From Paracoccus limosus (GTDB lineage: Bacteria > Pseudomonadota > Alphaproteobacteria > Rhodobacterales > Rhodobacteraceae), in assembly GCF_009711185.1 (NCBI RefSeq), contig NZ_WMIF01000007.1, forward strand, positions 82,955-146,954: DNA of 64,000 bases. The letters run 5' to 3'. Position 1 is the first letter of the stretch, and each line of letters opens with the position of its first letter. Below the pieces are notes generated by a model that had not been told where the DNA came from, made no database searches, and saw nothing but the letters and a program-made list of their open reading frames with translations. Positions 25,190 to 33,483 of the stretch are shown here, in pieces. The position numbers were made by a program, and so were the translations under genes.

Positions 25190-26188
25190 TCAGGCAGAGA
25201 TGCCGACGATGGATTTCAGGACCGAGGCGCCCAGCGTGTATTTCGGGTCCACCATATTGCCCAGCCGCACCCGGCCGCATTGGGTCAGCAGCATATAGGC
25301 GTCGATCTCGTCAAAGCCGAAATCGGCGGCGAGCCAGCGGATCAGCTCGCGGTAGGCGCCGCGGGCGGCATCCTCCATCGGGCGCGCCGATCCGACGGTC
25401 ATGTAGAAATCGGCGTTCTCCAGCCGGGGCGAGCGGATGGTCCAGCCCTTGATCAGATCGACCCGGACGGTGGTGACGGTCGGATGTTCGATGGCGACGC
25501 CGCACAGTTCGCCATCGCCCTGCGCGGCATGGCAGTCGCCCAGAAACAGGAAGCCACCCTCGGTCTGCACCGGCAGATAGATCACCGCGCCCGGCGCCAC
25601 ATCCGGCAGGTCCATGTTGCCGCCATAGTAATCGGGCACCAGCGACGAGATCGCCTCGGCCAGCGGCGCGCAGCCGATGGTGCCGATGAAGGGCTGATAG
25701 GGCAGGGTGATGCGCTCGTTCCAGACGGTGCCTTGTTCGGCGGTGACATCGAGCTTGCGCACCCGCTCGGGCAGGGGCGCGGTCAGCAGGGCGGTGTCGG
25801 CGGTGGGGACGAGGCCGCCGAATTCCGGCATGATGACCGTGGTGCCGCGCGGCTGCGGCCCGCGCGGCACGATGCTGTCGATATGCACCGCCAGCGTGTC
25901 GCCCCGTTCGGCGCCATTGACCCAGATCGGGCCGTTCTGCGGGTTCAGGAACGGAAAGTTCAGGATTTCCGAGGGACGGTCGCTTTCCTTGCGGATCGCG
26001 CCCTCAAAGGCGTCATGGGTTTCGCAGGTCACCACCGTGCCGGGGTCGATGCGCAGCACCGGCGGGATCGCGGCGCTGTAGACATAGGGATAGCTGCCCT
26101 GCTCGGCCTCGGTCAGGCTGCGCTCGGCGCGGGCCTCGCCGCGGGCGACGGCCTTGCGGGCCATGATGCTGTCGTCAAACCAGCTCAT
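25190..26188 (-). CDS. Acetamidase/formamidase (FmdA_AmdA family)
   Basis: The 332-residue protein matches the zinc-dependent acetamidase/formamidase family. Motifs seen are GTVVTCETHDAFEGAI, NPQNGPIWVNGAERGDTLAVHIDSI, GTIGCAP, YYGGNMDLPDVAPGAVIYLPVQTEGGFLFLGDCHAAQGDGELCG (metal/catalytic region), and LLTQCGRVRLGNMVDP. These enzymes release ammonia and the short acid from formamide or acetamide. AAAGGA stands eight bases before the start. Its place directly after an amide-type ABC importer and ahead of a second amidase fits an amide nitrogen scavenging operon. Confidence 0.88.
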   Translation of the reverse strand: MSWFDDSIMARKAVARGEARAERSLTEAEQGSYPYVYSAAIPPVLRIDPGTVVTCETHDAFEGAIRKESDRPSEILNFPFLNPQNGPIWVNGAERGDTLAVHIDSIVPRGPQPRGTTVIMPEFGGLVPTADTALLTAPLPERVRKLDVTAEQGTVWNERITLPYQPFIGTIGCAPLAEAISSLVPDYYGGNMDLPDVAPGAVIYLPVQTEGGFLFLGDCHAAQGDGELCGVAIEHPTVTTVRVDLIKGWTIRSPRLENADFYMTVGSARPMEDAARGAYRELIRWLAADFGFDEIDAYMLLTQCGRVRLGNMVDPKYTLGASVLKSIVGISA

Positions 26189-26224
26189 CGGGACGTTCCT
26201 TTTCTTCGTGCTGTTTCAATAGGT

Positions 26225-26938
26225 TCAGACGGAAAGATAGCTGCGGATCCGATCCTGGTCGTCCAGGTCGGCCCGGCTGAGCGCGGCGGTGATGCGGCCC
26301 TTGTCCATGACATAGCAGCGCTGCGCCATCGCCCGGATCATGTCGATGTTCTGTTCGACAAAGACCACGCCCAGCCCGGTGCGGCGGTTCAGCTCGACCA
26401 TGATCCGGGCGATGCCCTGCACGATATTGGGCTGGATGCCCTCGGAGGGTTCGTCCAGCAGCACCATCGAGGGCGCGCCCATCAGCACCCGCCCGATGGC
26501 CAGCTGCTGTTGCTGGCCGCCCGACATGGTGCCGGCGCGTTGTCCGGCGCGCTCCTGCAGGATGGGGAAATGCTCATAGACCTGTTCCAGCATCCCCTCG
26601 ATCCGGCGGCCCGAGATGGACTGCCCGACCAGCAGGTTTTCCAGCACCGTCATGCGCGGGAACACGTCGCGGCCCTGCGGCACATAGCCGATGCCCAGCC
26701 GGGCGCGGCGATGGGCCGAGAGCGTGTCGATGCGCTGCCCGCGCAGCTGGATCGCGCCACCGGCAGGGGGCAGGAGCCCGATCAGCGTCTTCATCAGGGT
26801 CGACTTGCCGACGCCGTTGCGGCCGATGATGGCGACGATCTCGCCCTCGTCGACATGGAAATCGACGCCTTGCAGCACGGGCTTGCCGCCATAGCCGCCG
26901 TTCAGGGCCGAGACTTGCAAAAGACGGGTGTCAGGCAT
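26225..26938 (-). CDS. ABC transporter ATP-binding protein (UrtE/LivF-like)
   Basis: The 237-residue ATPase has Walker A GRNGVGKSTLMKTLIG, signature MSGGQQQQLAIGRVLMG and Walker B MVLLDEPSEGIQPNIV. The SEGIQP text with PQGRDVFPRMTVLENLL is characteristic of UrtE and the short-chain-amide transporter relatives of LivF. The start overlaps the end of the previous ATPase gene by 8 bases. It is the second ATPase of a five-gene importer. Confidence 0.88.
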   Translation of the reverse strand: MPDTRLLQVSALNGGYGGKPVLQGVDFHVDEGEIVAIIGRNGVGKSTLMKTLIGLLPPAGGAIQLRGQRIDTLSAHRRARLGIGYVPQGRDVFPRMTVLENLLVGQSISGRRIEGMLEQVYEHFPILQERAGQRAGTMSGGQQQQLAIGRVLMGAPSMVLLDEPSEGIQPNIVQGIARIMVELNRRTGLGVVFVEQNIDMIRAMAQRCYVMDKGRITAALSRADLDDQDRIRSYLSV

Positions 26939-27647
26939 CGACCTCTCCCAGATAGATCTTGGCGACGCGGGGATCGGCGGTGATCTCGTCGATGGTGCCC
27001 TGGGCAAAGACCTTGCCGAAGTGCAGCACCGTGACCCGGTGCGCGATCTGGCGCACGAAGGCCATGTCATGTTCCACCGCCAGCAGCGTCATGCCCTCGG
27101 CGTTCAGCCGCTTGAGCATCTCGCCCGTAGCATGGGTTTCGTCGGGCGTCATGCCCGCCGTCGGCTCGTCCAGCAGCAGCAGCCGGGGCTTCAGCCCGAT
27201 GGCCATGCCGATTTCCAGCCATTGCTTTTGCCCGTGGCTGAGATTGCCGGCCAGCTGCGCCTGCGCATGGGCCAGTCCAAGGAACTCCAGCAGGCGGTCG
27301 ATCTCTTCGGGCAGCATGCGCGGATCGACATGGTGTTGCAGCGCGATGACCAGATTCTGGCGCACGCTGAGTTCCTTGAAGATCCCCGGCACCTGAAACT
27401 TGACGCTGAGACCCTGACGGATGCGCTGAAAGGGCCGGGCGCGGGTGATGTCGTGATCCTGAAACAGGATCTCGCCGCTGTCGGGCAGATGCTCGCCCAG
27501 GATCAGGCGAAAGAACGTGCTTTTCCCGGCGCCGTTCGGGCCGATCAGGCAATGCATCTCGCCGGGGGTCAGCGCGAAATCGACATCGCCGGTGACATGC
27601 AGCCCGCCAAAGCGCTTGTTCAGCTTTCGGGTTTCCAGAATATGCAT
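26931..27647 (-). CDS. ABC transporter ATP-binding protein (UrtD/LivG-like)
   Basis: A 238-residue ATPase with Walker A GPNGAGKSTFFRLILG, signature LSHGQKQWLEIGMAIG and Walker B LLLLDEPTAGMTPDETHATGEML. The LSHGQKQWLEIGMA signature and TAGMTPDET are typical of UrtD rather than amino-acid LivG. The start at 27647 overlaps the permease stop codon. It works with the UrtE-like partner. Confidence 0.88.
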   Translation of the reverse strand: MHILETRKLNKRFGGLHVTGDVDFALTPGEMHCLIGPNGAGKSTFFRLILGEHLPDSGEILFQDHDITRARPFQRIRQGLSVKFQVPGIFKELSVRQNLVIALQHHVDPRMLPEEIDRLLEFLGLAHAQAQLAGNLSHGQKQWLEIGMAIGLKPRLLLLDEPTAGMTPDETHATGEMLKRLNAEGMTLLAVEHDMAFVRQIAHRVTVLHFGKVFAQGTIDEITADPRVAKIYLGEVDA

Positions 27648-28714
27648 CAGCGTGCCTCCTTGCGGCGCGACAGGCGCAGGGTGGCCTCGACCAGCGCCAT
27701 GACGATGCCGCGCGGCGCGACCAGAACGGTGATGACCAGCAGCGCGCCCATGACCACCAGCGCGTATTGGCTGGCGTGGATGGTCAGCAGCTGGAACACG
27801 ATCAGCACGGCCAGCGCGCCGACAAGCGTCGTGGTCAGATCGCTCCGCCCGCCGACCGCGACCCAGACGATCGGCAGCGCCGCCGCCGTCATGCCCATCG
27901 AGGCCGGGGTGATGTAGTTGCCCCATGAGGTGTAGAGCACCCCCGAAAGCCCCGCCAGGGCCGAGCCGATGACAAAGGCCATCAGCTGATAGCGGCGGAT
28001 GTCATAGCCCAGCATCTCGGCCCGCAGCGGGTTTTCGCGGATCGCGACCAGCACATTGCCAAAGCGCGAGTTCACCAGCATGCGCAGGCCCAGATAGACC
28101 GCGATCAGCAGTGCCAGCGTCACGTAGTAAAGCGGCAGGTCGGGGTAAAGCACGATGGGCCCGCCCGGCCACGGGATGGTCAGCGAGGGCATGTTGCCCA
28201 TGCCGTTGAAGCCGTTCAGCCGCGCGCTGCCGATGGTCCATTCCGGTCCGGCGGTCTGGGCCATGAACCGTTCCAGCACCAGCGTCACCGACAGCGAGAC
28301 GATGCCCAGAAATACGCCGTTGATGCGGCCATAGAACAGAAAATAGCCCAGCACCGCCGCGCAAAGCGCGCTGCAGCCGACCGCCGCCAGCAGGGAAAAC
28401 AGCGTCAGCCCATAGGCATCGCCCAGATTGATCGTCAGCACGCCATAGCAATAGGCGGCGATGCCAAAGAACGCCGTCTGCCCAAAGCTCAGCGCGCCGC
28501 CATAGCCCCAGATCAGGCTGAGCCCCAGCGCCATGAACAGCCAGTTGAAGAAATAGACGTTGTTGCCGACGTCATAGCTGTCGGCGAAGGCCGGATAGGC
28601 GCAGGCCAGCAGCAGGACCAGCGCAAAGCCGCTCCAGAAGCGGGGGCCGCGCCCCAGAGTCTGGGGGCCTTCGATCAGGGCAAGGATGCGGCGGATGCGT
28701 GAAGTCTGTTCCAT
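27647..28714 (-). CDS. ABC transporter permease (UrtC/LivM-like)
   Basis: A 355-residue permease with about ten hydrophobic segments. LSLIWGYGGALSFGQTAFFGIAAYCYGVL is the conserved early motif. VAIRENPLRAEMLGYDIRRYQLMAFVIGSALAGLSGVLY is the ATPase-contact loop of the BPD_transp_2 family. The hydrophilic N-terminal stretch before the first membrane segment resembles UrtC. It starts one base after the preceding permease stop. Confidence 0.87.
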   Translation of the reverse strand: MEQTSRIRRILALIEGPQTLGRGPRFWSGFALVLLLACAYPAFADSYDVGNNVYFFNWLFMALGLSLIWGYGGALSFGQTAFFGIAAYCYGVLTINLGDAYGLTLFSLLAAVGCSALCAAVLGYFLFYGRINGVFLGIVSLSVTLVLERFMAQTAGPEWTIGSARLNGFNGMGNMPSLTIPWPGGPIVLYPDLPLYYVTLALLIAVYLGLRMLVNSRFGNVLVAIRENPLRAEMLGYDIRRYQLMAFVIGSALAGLSGVLYTSWGNYITPASMGMTAAALPIVWVAVGGRSDLTTTLVGALAVLIVFQLLTIHASQYALVVMGALLVITVLVAPRGIVMALVEATLRLSRRKEAR

Positions 28715-28715
28715 C

Positions 28716-29591
28716 TCAGGCCCTTTCGCGCAGGATCTTGCCGCTGATGCCGCGCGGCAGGATGCGGATCACGATGATGACGGCGATCAGCAGGCCGATC
28801 TGGCCGGCAAGCTGGCCCTTCCACGAGGTCAGAGCGGCCTTGATCACCCCCAGCACCACCGCAGCCGGCGCCGTGCCCAGAAAGATGTCGGCGCCGCCGA
28901 CGACCACGGTGACAAAGGCCTCGACCATGAAAGACGCGCCCATGGTGGGCACCAGCGTCATGGTGGGGGCGTAAAGCCCGCCGGCCAGCCCGGCCAGCGC
29001 CGCGCCAAGGCCAAAGGTCAGGCTGTAGACGAGATTGGTGTTCACCCCCAGCGCCTCGGCGACATGCGGCACCTGAATCGTGGCGCGCGACAGCAGGCCG
29101 AACCGGGTGCGGGTGAACATCAGCCACAGTGCCGCCAGCACCGCCACCGCCGAAAGCATCAGGATGATGCGATAGACCGAATAGGAATAGCCACCGACCG
29201 AGAAGCTGCCAAAGGGCGTGCCGACGCCTTGCATCGACGGTCCCAGCAGGATCAGCACGCCCTGCGTCACGATCATCGAAATGCCCCAGGTCGCGACGAT
29301 GGTATCCAGCGGGCGTTCGTAAAGCCTGCGGATCACCACCCATTCGACGACCATCCCGGCGATGCCGGCGGCTGCGGCCCCGGCCAGCACCGCCAGCGGC
29401 ATCGGCAGGCCGGCATGCGCCGCGCGGGTCGAGACATAGGCGCCGCACATGATGAATTCGCCATGCGCCAGATTGATGACGCCCATCATGCCAAAGATGA
29501 CGGCAAGGCCGCAGGCGCTGAGCACCAGAAAGGCGAAGGCATCGCCGAACTGGTAAAGAAAACTGAAGACAAGGTTGAGGCTATCCACCAT
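28716..29591 (-). CDS. ABC transporter permease (UrtB/LivH-like)
   Basis: A 291-residue permease. GLAVIFGMMGVINLAHGEFIMCGAYVS is the hallmark LivH/UrtB motif, and ATIQVPHVAEALGVNTNLVYSLTFGLGAALAGLAGGLYAP is the coupling region. The ATG at 29591 has AAGGGA five bases upstream. An ATG at 29618 in frame lacks such a site and would add a hydrophilic extension. Confidence 0.87.
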   Translation of the reverse strand: MVDSLNLVFSFLYQFGDAFAFLVLSACGLAVIFGMMGVINLAHGEFIMCGAYVSTRAAHAGLPMPLAVLAGAAAAGIAGMVVEWVVIRRLYERPLDTIVATWGISMIVTQGVLILLGPSMQGVGTPFGSFSVGGYSYSVYRIILMLSAVAVLAALWLMFTRTRFGLLSRATIQVPHVAEALGVNTNLVYSLTFGLGAALAGLAGGLYAPTMTLVPTMGASFMVEAFVTVVVGGADIFLGTAPAAVVLGVIKAALTSWKGQLAGQIGLLIAVIIVIRILPRGISGKILRERA

Positions 29592-29657
29592 CCATTCCCT
29601 TATTGACGTGCTTGCCATGCGGGGATCGGGCCCCGGACAGGGCCCGACCCTTGCGCA

Positions 29658-30893
29658 TCAGCTTTTGGGCGGCGGGTTCGAGGGGCTGTATTGCGCGCTG
29701 GGATCGCTCTTGGTCAGATCGCAGCCGGCGTCGCCCAGCCAGTAGGGCTTGATGCCGTCCCATTTCTGCGGGAACTCGATCGAGTGGTCGGCCTTGACAT
29801 GGGCCAGATGGATCGTGTGCGAGACATGCTGGCTTTTGGGGTCGATGCACATCTGGCCGCCGGGGCCGTCGACGCAGACATCGCCCTGGGCGATCACCTT
29901 GCGGATCTCGGCCAGATCGGTGGATTTCGCCCGCTCGACCAGCTGCTTGTAAAGATAGACCGCGGCGTAGGAGTTGCTGGCCTCTTGGTTGATATAGGGC
30001 TCGTTGGGGAATTTCGCGTGGAATTTCTTGACGAATTCCTTGCTGGCCGGGGTGTCCAGCTCTTCGATGTAGTTCACGGTGACATACATGTCTTTCAGGC
30101 TGGGCGCCTTGAACCGCTTGTGTTCATAGCCCTGTCCGACGTTCACCGATGAGGCCATCGGCAGGTTCACATTCGCAGCCCCCGCCTGTTCATAATAAGA
30201 GGCCTGCGCGGTGCCCACCAACAGGGTGACGACGAAATCGGGCTTGGCGGCCTGAATGTTCTGGATCGTCTGCGAGAATTGCGACACGCCCAGCGGGATG
30301 AATTCTTCTCCCACCATCTTGCCGCCGTTTTCCTCGACGATCTTGCGCACCCATTCGGCCGAGATCTGGCCAAAGTTGTAATCCGCCGCGATCGTATAGA
30401 CGTTCTTGCCGTATTTCTCCATCATATAGGGCAGAAGCGTCGAGAACTGCTGTTCCGGCACGGCGCCGGTGACGATCATATTGCCGTCGCAGACGCCGCC
30501 CTCATACTGGTTGTTGTAGAAGGCCAGCCCGTCGAACTGGTTGACGATGGGCCGATAGGCCTCGCGCGAGGCCGAGGAAAAGCCGGCAAAGACCGCGTCC
30601 ACCTTGTCGCGCTGCAGCACGCGGCGCATGAATTCCTGAAAGCGGGTGTTGTCGGACTGGGTGTCGTATTCGACCAGCTCCAGCGGCCGGCCGTCGATGC
30701 CGCCGGCGGCGTTGATCTCCTCGGCGGCCAGTTCGATGGCATGGACCTTGCCGATGGTCGCCAGCGCGAAATCGCCCGACTGATCCTCAAGCACGCCCAG
30801 CTTGATCGGCTTGGCATCCTGCGCCAGAGCGGGGCTGGCCGCAGACAACAGCAATGCGAACGCCGAAACGGCGTTTGTCAGATTCCGGTTCAT
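29658..30893 (-). CDS. Substrate-binding protein of amide/urea-type ABC importer
   Basis: A 411-residue protein with a signal peptide (residues 1-25, ending SPALA-QD) and a type-I periplasmic fold. IKLGVLEDQSGDFALATIGKVHAIELAAEEINAAGGIDGRPLELVEYDTQSDNTRFQEF and YTIAADYNFGQISAEWVRKIVEENGGKMVGEEFIPLGVSQFSQTIQNIQAAKPDFVVTLLVG resemble the UrtA/FmdD/AmiC group. GGAG precedes the ATG. It lies directly after amiR. Four genes for the rest of the importer follow. Ligand likely a short-chain amide or formamide, inferred from context. Confidence 0.87.
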   Translation of the reverse strand: MNRNLTNAVSAFALLLSAASPALAQDAKPIKLGVLEDQSGDFALATIGKVHAIELAAEEINAAGGIDGRPLELVEYDTQSDNTRFQEFMRRVLQRDKVDAVFAGFSSASREAYRPIVNQFDGLAFYNNQYEGGVCDGNMIVTGAVPEQQFSTLLPYMMEKYGKNVYTIAADYNFGQISAEWVRKIVEENGGKMVGEEFIPLGVSQFSQTIQNIQAAKPDFVVTLLVGTAQASYYEQAGAANVNLPMASSVNVGQGYEHKRFKAPSLKDMYVTVNYIEELDTPASKEFVKKFHAKFPNEPYINQEASNSYAAVYLYKQLVERAKSTDLAEIRKVIAQGDVCVDGPGGQMCIDPKSQHVSHTIHLAHVKADHSIEFPQKWDGIKPYWLGDAGCDLTKSDPSAQYSPSNPPPKS

Positions 30894-30936
30894 CTTTCAC
30901 TCCATGTTGGGATTGGGGCGGAGGGCTTTGGCCTGC

Positions 30937-31575
30937 CTAGGCCTGCCTTCTCTGTTGGTTTTCGTCGGGGTCCTGGTCGTCGCCGGCCTCAAGCAGCAAC
31001 TGGCAATAGGTTTCGATGCTGAGCCGGGCGCGCATCGCCTCGCGGCGCAGCCGGGCGTAGGCGGCATCGCCGTCCAGCGCCTCGCGCTGCACCAGCCGGA
31101 CCACGGCGCGCAGCACATGCGCGCGCTTGCGGCGGCGGTCGTTCAGATCGTCCAGCATCGCCTGCATCTGGCAGATCTGGTTGAATTCGTTGACGGCCAG
31201 AAACAGCGCCGAATAGATCGAGCCGCCATGCACGGGCTTGGGCAGAAAGGCCTTGGCGCCCAGTTGTGCCAGCGCGCGCAGCCGGCTGGGCGCCTCGGAT
31301 CCGACCAGCCCGACCACCGCGCAGGGGGCCGCGCAGTCGCGGCCCTGCGGGTCGGTCCAGCTGGCCGGCAGCACCAGATCGCCGTCCAGAAACAGGATGT
31401 CGCCGGTCTGGGCGGCAGGCAGCGCGATCAGCTGGCCCAGCTGGCAGGGCAGTGGCTCGGGCGTCAGCGCCAGCTTGGGCAGCACGCTGGCCAGCGTGCC
31501 GGCCGAGGGTCCGGGCGCCGCGCAGATCCAGGCGCGCGAGCCGCGAAAGTTCTGGACAAAGCGAGAGGGTCTCAT
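30937..31575 (-). CDS. amiR: AmiR-like transcription antiterminator (ANTAR domain)
   Basis: The 212-residue protein has an N-terminal receiver-like fold without the phosphorylation Asp set (ILFLDGDLVLPASW, VVGLVGSEAPSRLRALAQLGAKAFLPKPVHGGSIYSALFLAV). A coiled-coil and a C-terminal ANTAR domain follow (RRRKRAHVLRAVVRLVQREALDGDAAYARLRREAMRARLSIETYCQLLLEAG). AmiR binds leader RNA and prevents termination when its partner AmiC binds an amide. The gene overlaps amiC by 4 bases, as expected for a complexed pair. Length is near that of Pseudomonas AmiR. Confidence 0.85.
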   Translation of the reverse strand: MRPSRFVQNFRGSRAWICAAPGPSAGTLASVLPKLALTPEPLPCQLGQLIALPAAQTGDILFLDGDLVLPASWTDPQGRDCAAPCAVVGLVGSEAPSRLRALAQLGAKAFLPKPVHGGSIYSALFLAVNEFNQICQMQAMLDDLNDRRRKRAHVLRAVVRLVQREALDGDAAYARLRREAMRARLSIETYCQLLLEAGDDQDPDENQQRRQA

Positions 31576-32720
31576 GGCACGATCCTCAGGACAGGATTGC
31601 TTTGCGGGGGTTCGATGTCGCGCGCCCATCCCACCAGATAGGGGTCGGGCCGCACGGGTTCGGGGGATTGGCGCAGGATATCAAAACCGAAATCCTTGCG
31701 CGACAGGCCGATGCGCGGCGTCAGATAGGCGTGCATGGTGGTACCGTCGATCCAGACCCGGCCCTGCGGCGCGTCCAGCGTGCAATCGGGCAGGGCGGCG
31801 CGTACCGCCGCCACCTCGGCCGTGCCCGCCCGCGCCACCGCCCGCGCCAGCAGGTGCACCGCGATGAAGCTGGCCTCGGCCTCGGCCGAAATGCTGGGAC
31901 CGTCGGGAAAGGCGGCGGCATAGGCGGCAGTGAATTCGCGGTTCTTCTGCCCGGGCAGCGAGGCGAAATAGACGCTGGCGCTGATCTGGCCGTCGGCGGC
32001 CTCGGCGCCGATCTCTTGCAGCTCGGGCTCGGACAGGTTGCAGCTGGCCACCGGCATCACGCGCGGCTGATCGATCCCCCGGCGCAGGCAGGCCTGCCGC
32101 AGCCCGCGAAAGAACGCATAGGCCGACGAGCCGATCAGCGCGTTGAAGACGTAATCCGGGCGCAGCGCCAGCACCTCGTCGATCTGGGCGGCAAGATCGG
32201 TTTCGCCCACGGGCACATAGCGTTCGGCGACGACCTCGCCGCCCAGCCGGGCCACGCCTTCGCGCAGGACGCGGCTGTTTTCCCAAGCCCAGATATAGTT
32301 CGATCCGATGCTATAGGCGCGCCGGCCAAAGCGGCCATGCAGGAAATCGATCAGCGGCGTCAGGTGCTGGTTGGGCGCGGCGCCGGTATAGACGACATTC
32401 GCCGTGGTCTCGAAGCCCTCGTAATGGCTGGGATACCACAGTTGCGCGTCATGGCGCTCGATCAGCGGCAGCACTTCCTTGCGGCTGGACGAGGTATAGC
32501 AGCCGCAGATGTGGCGGATGCCTTGGTCGATCATCTGCGCCGCGCCGGCGGCATAGCTGGCCAGATCGCCGCCGGGATTGACAGGCATGGGATGCAGGCG
32601 GACCGCGCCACCGGCATTGACCTGCTGGCAGGCCAGCAGCGCGCCGTTCAGCAGCGTGTGCGCGACCCGGCCATAAGGTCCGTCGGTCGAGAACAGAAGT
32701 CCCAGTGGAAGGTCGATCAC
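31572..32720 (-). CDS. amiC: AmiC-like amide-sensing negative regulator
   Basis: A 382-residue cytoplasmic protein with no signal peptide. It follows Pseudomonas AmiC: LGLLFSTDGPYGRVAHTLLNGALLACQQVN, ICGCYTSSSRKEVLPLIERHDAQLWYPSHYEGFE, NVVYTGAAPNQHLTPLIDFL, YSIGSNYIWAWENSRVLREGV and the C-terminal SPEPVRPDPYLVGW. AmiC holds AmiR inactive until an amide binds. No ATG is available at the N-terminus: GTG at 32720 is used, and TTG at 32726 is an alternative. It is the first gene after the attenuated leader. Confidence 0.85.
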   Translation of the reverse strand: MIDLPLGLLFSTDGPYGRVAHTLLNGALLACQQVNAGGAVRLHPMPVNPGGDLASYAAGAAQMIDQGIRHICGCYTSSSRKEVLPLIERHDAQLWYPSHYEGFETTANVVYTGAAPNQHLTPLIDFLHGRFGRRAYSIGSNYIWAWENSRVLREGVARLGGEVVAERYVPVGETDLAAQIDEVLALRPDYVFNALIGSSAYAFFRGLRQACLRRGIDQPRVMPVASCNLSEPELQEIGAEAADGQISASVYFASLPGQKNREFTAAYAAAFPDGPSISAEAEASFIAVHLLARAVARAGTAEVAAVRAALPDCTLDAPQGRVWIDGTTMHAYLTPRIGLSRKDFGFDILRQSPEPVRPDPYLVGWARDIEPPQSNPVLRIVP

Positions 32721-32740
32721 GGCCAAGTGCCCAGCCCAAA

Positions 32741-32774
32741 CAGAAAAGCCCCAAGGCAGAATCTGCCAAGGGGC
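32741..32774 (-). terminator. Leader terminator (attenuator) before amiC
   Basis: Read on the minus strand, GCCCC-TT-GGCAGA-T-TCTGCC-TT-GGGGC forms a long stem, broken only by a symmetric 2x2 internal loop, and is followed directly by TTTTCTG. This is an intrinsic terminator between the promoter and the first gene. The operon must be read through it, which is what the encoded AmiR-like protein would permit. Confidence 0.75.
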
Positions 32775-32830
32775 GCGGTTGCCAAGGATATTTCGTTCAG
32801 TGTGATACCACCTGCAGGGCGCATTTGCCC
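32772..32830 (-). promoter_or_regulatory. Candidate ANTAR-type antiterminator hairpins
   Basis: Two short hairpins with six-base loops precede the terminator in the minus-strand transcript. GGGC-AAATGC-GCCC lies at 32830-32817, and GGC-AACCGC-GCC at 32783-32772. The 3' arm of the second is the 5' arm of the terminator, so the two folds exclude each other. Published ANTAR RNAs have paired hexaloops with A1 and G4; here A1 is kept but G is at position 5, so the match is partial. Confidence 0.5.
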
Positions 32831-32842
32831 GGTGTTGTGTTC

Positions 32843-32872
32843 AAGCTAGCCCGAGCGTTTTACTTCTGTCAA
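32843..32872 (-). promoter_or_regulatory. Promoter of amide operon
   Basis: On the minus strand a perfect -35 box TTGACA (32872-32867) is followed after 17 bases by CTAGCT, or after 18 by TAGCTT, as a weak -10. Transcription would start near 32836, giving a leader of about 115 bases that contains the hairpins and terminator. Confidence 0.6.
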
Positions 32873-32997
32873 TGGATTGGATGGGGGGATGGCTGCGGCC
32901 TGCGGGATCGCCCGGATTATGGGCAATGCTGCCCGGGATTGGGGCGGCACCGGCTCGGCCGGCTGCAGGGTGGGCGGCGAATCGCAGGACTGCCCGG

Positions 32998-33360
32998 CTA
33001 TAGCCGCGCCAGCAGCCAGTCGCGCAGGATGATGGCGTGGCTTTGCGTGCGGTCGCGGGTGGCGGTCAGCAGGGTGACGGGGCCTTTCCGGCACCAGGTC
33101 AGGCATTGTTCGACCGCCTGCGGCTCGGCGGCCAGCTCGGTCTCATAGCGGTGGCGGAACTCGGGCCAGTTGCCGGGCGTGGCGTGGAACCATTGCCGCA
33201 GCGCCGTGCTGGGCGCCACCGCCTTGGGCCAATCGTCCAGATGCAGCGCCGCCTTGGCCATGCCGCGCGGCCACAGCCGGTCGACCAGCAGGCGCGCGCC
33301 GGCGCCGGCTTCGGCGGGGTCATAGACCCGCGCCAGCAGGATCGGGAATTCAGCGGTCAC
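32998..33360 (-). CDS. DUF488 family protein
   Basis: A 120-residue protein with the family text ARVYDPAEAGAGARLLVDRLWPRGMAKAALHLDDWPKAVAPSTALRQWFHATPGNWPEFRHRYETEL. GTG at 33360 is the start, with GGAGG six bases upstream. The function of the family is not established. It stands alone between the amide operon promoter and the TetR gene. Confidence 0.8.
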   Translation of the reverse strand: MTAEFPILLARVYDPAEAGAGARLLVDRLWPRGMAKAALHLDDWPKAVAPSTALRQWFHATPGNWPEFRHRYETELAAEPQAVEQCLTWCRKGPVTLLTATRDRTQSHAIILRDWLLARL

Positions 33361-33452
33361 GATGCGCCTCCGTTGCCCTGTTTCCGGGCAATCTAGGCGC
33401 CCGGTCAGGGGGCGGCAAGCGGGGCGGCGGGGGCGCGGAAGAATCCCGCTTG

Positions 33453-33473
33453 ATTTGGAAACGATCATTTTCT
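33453..33473. promoter_or_regulatory. TetR operator copy 1
   Basis: ATTTGGAAACGATCATTTTCT is an imperfect palindrome centred on GATC (GAAA...TTTC). It lies 10 bases before the tetR start and is repeated base for base ahead of the MFS gene. This fits autorepression. Confidence 0.65.
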
Positions 33474-33483
33474 ATCAGGGCGC

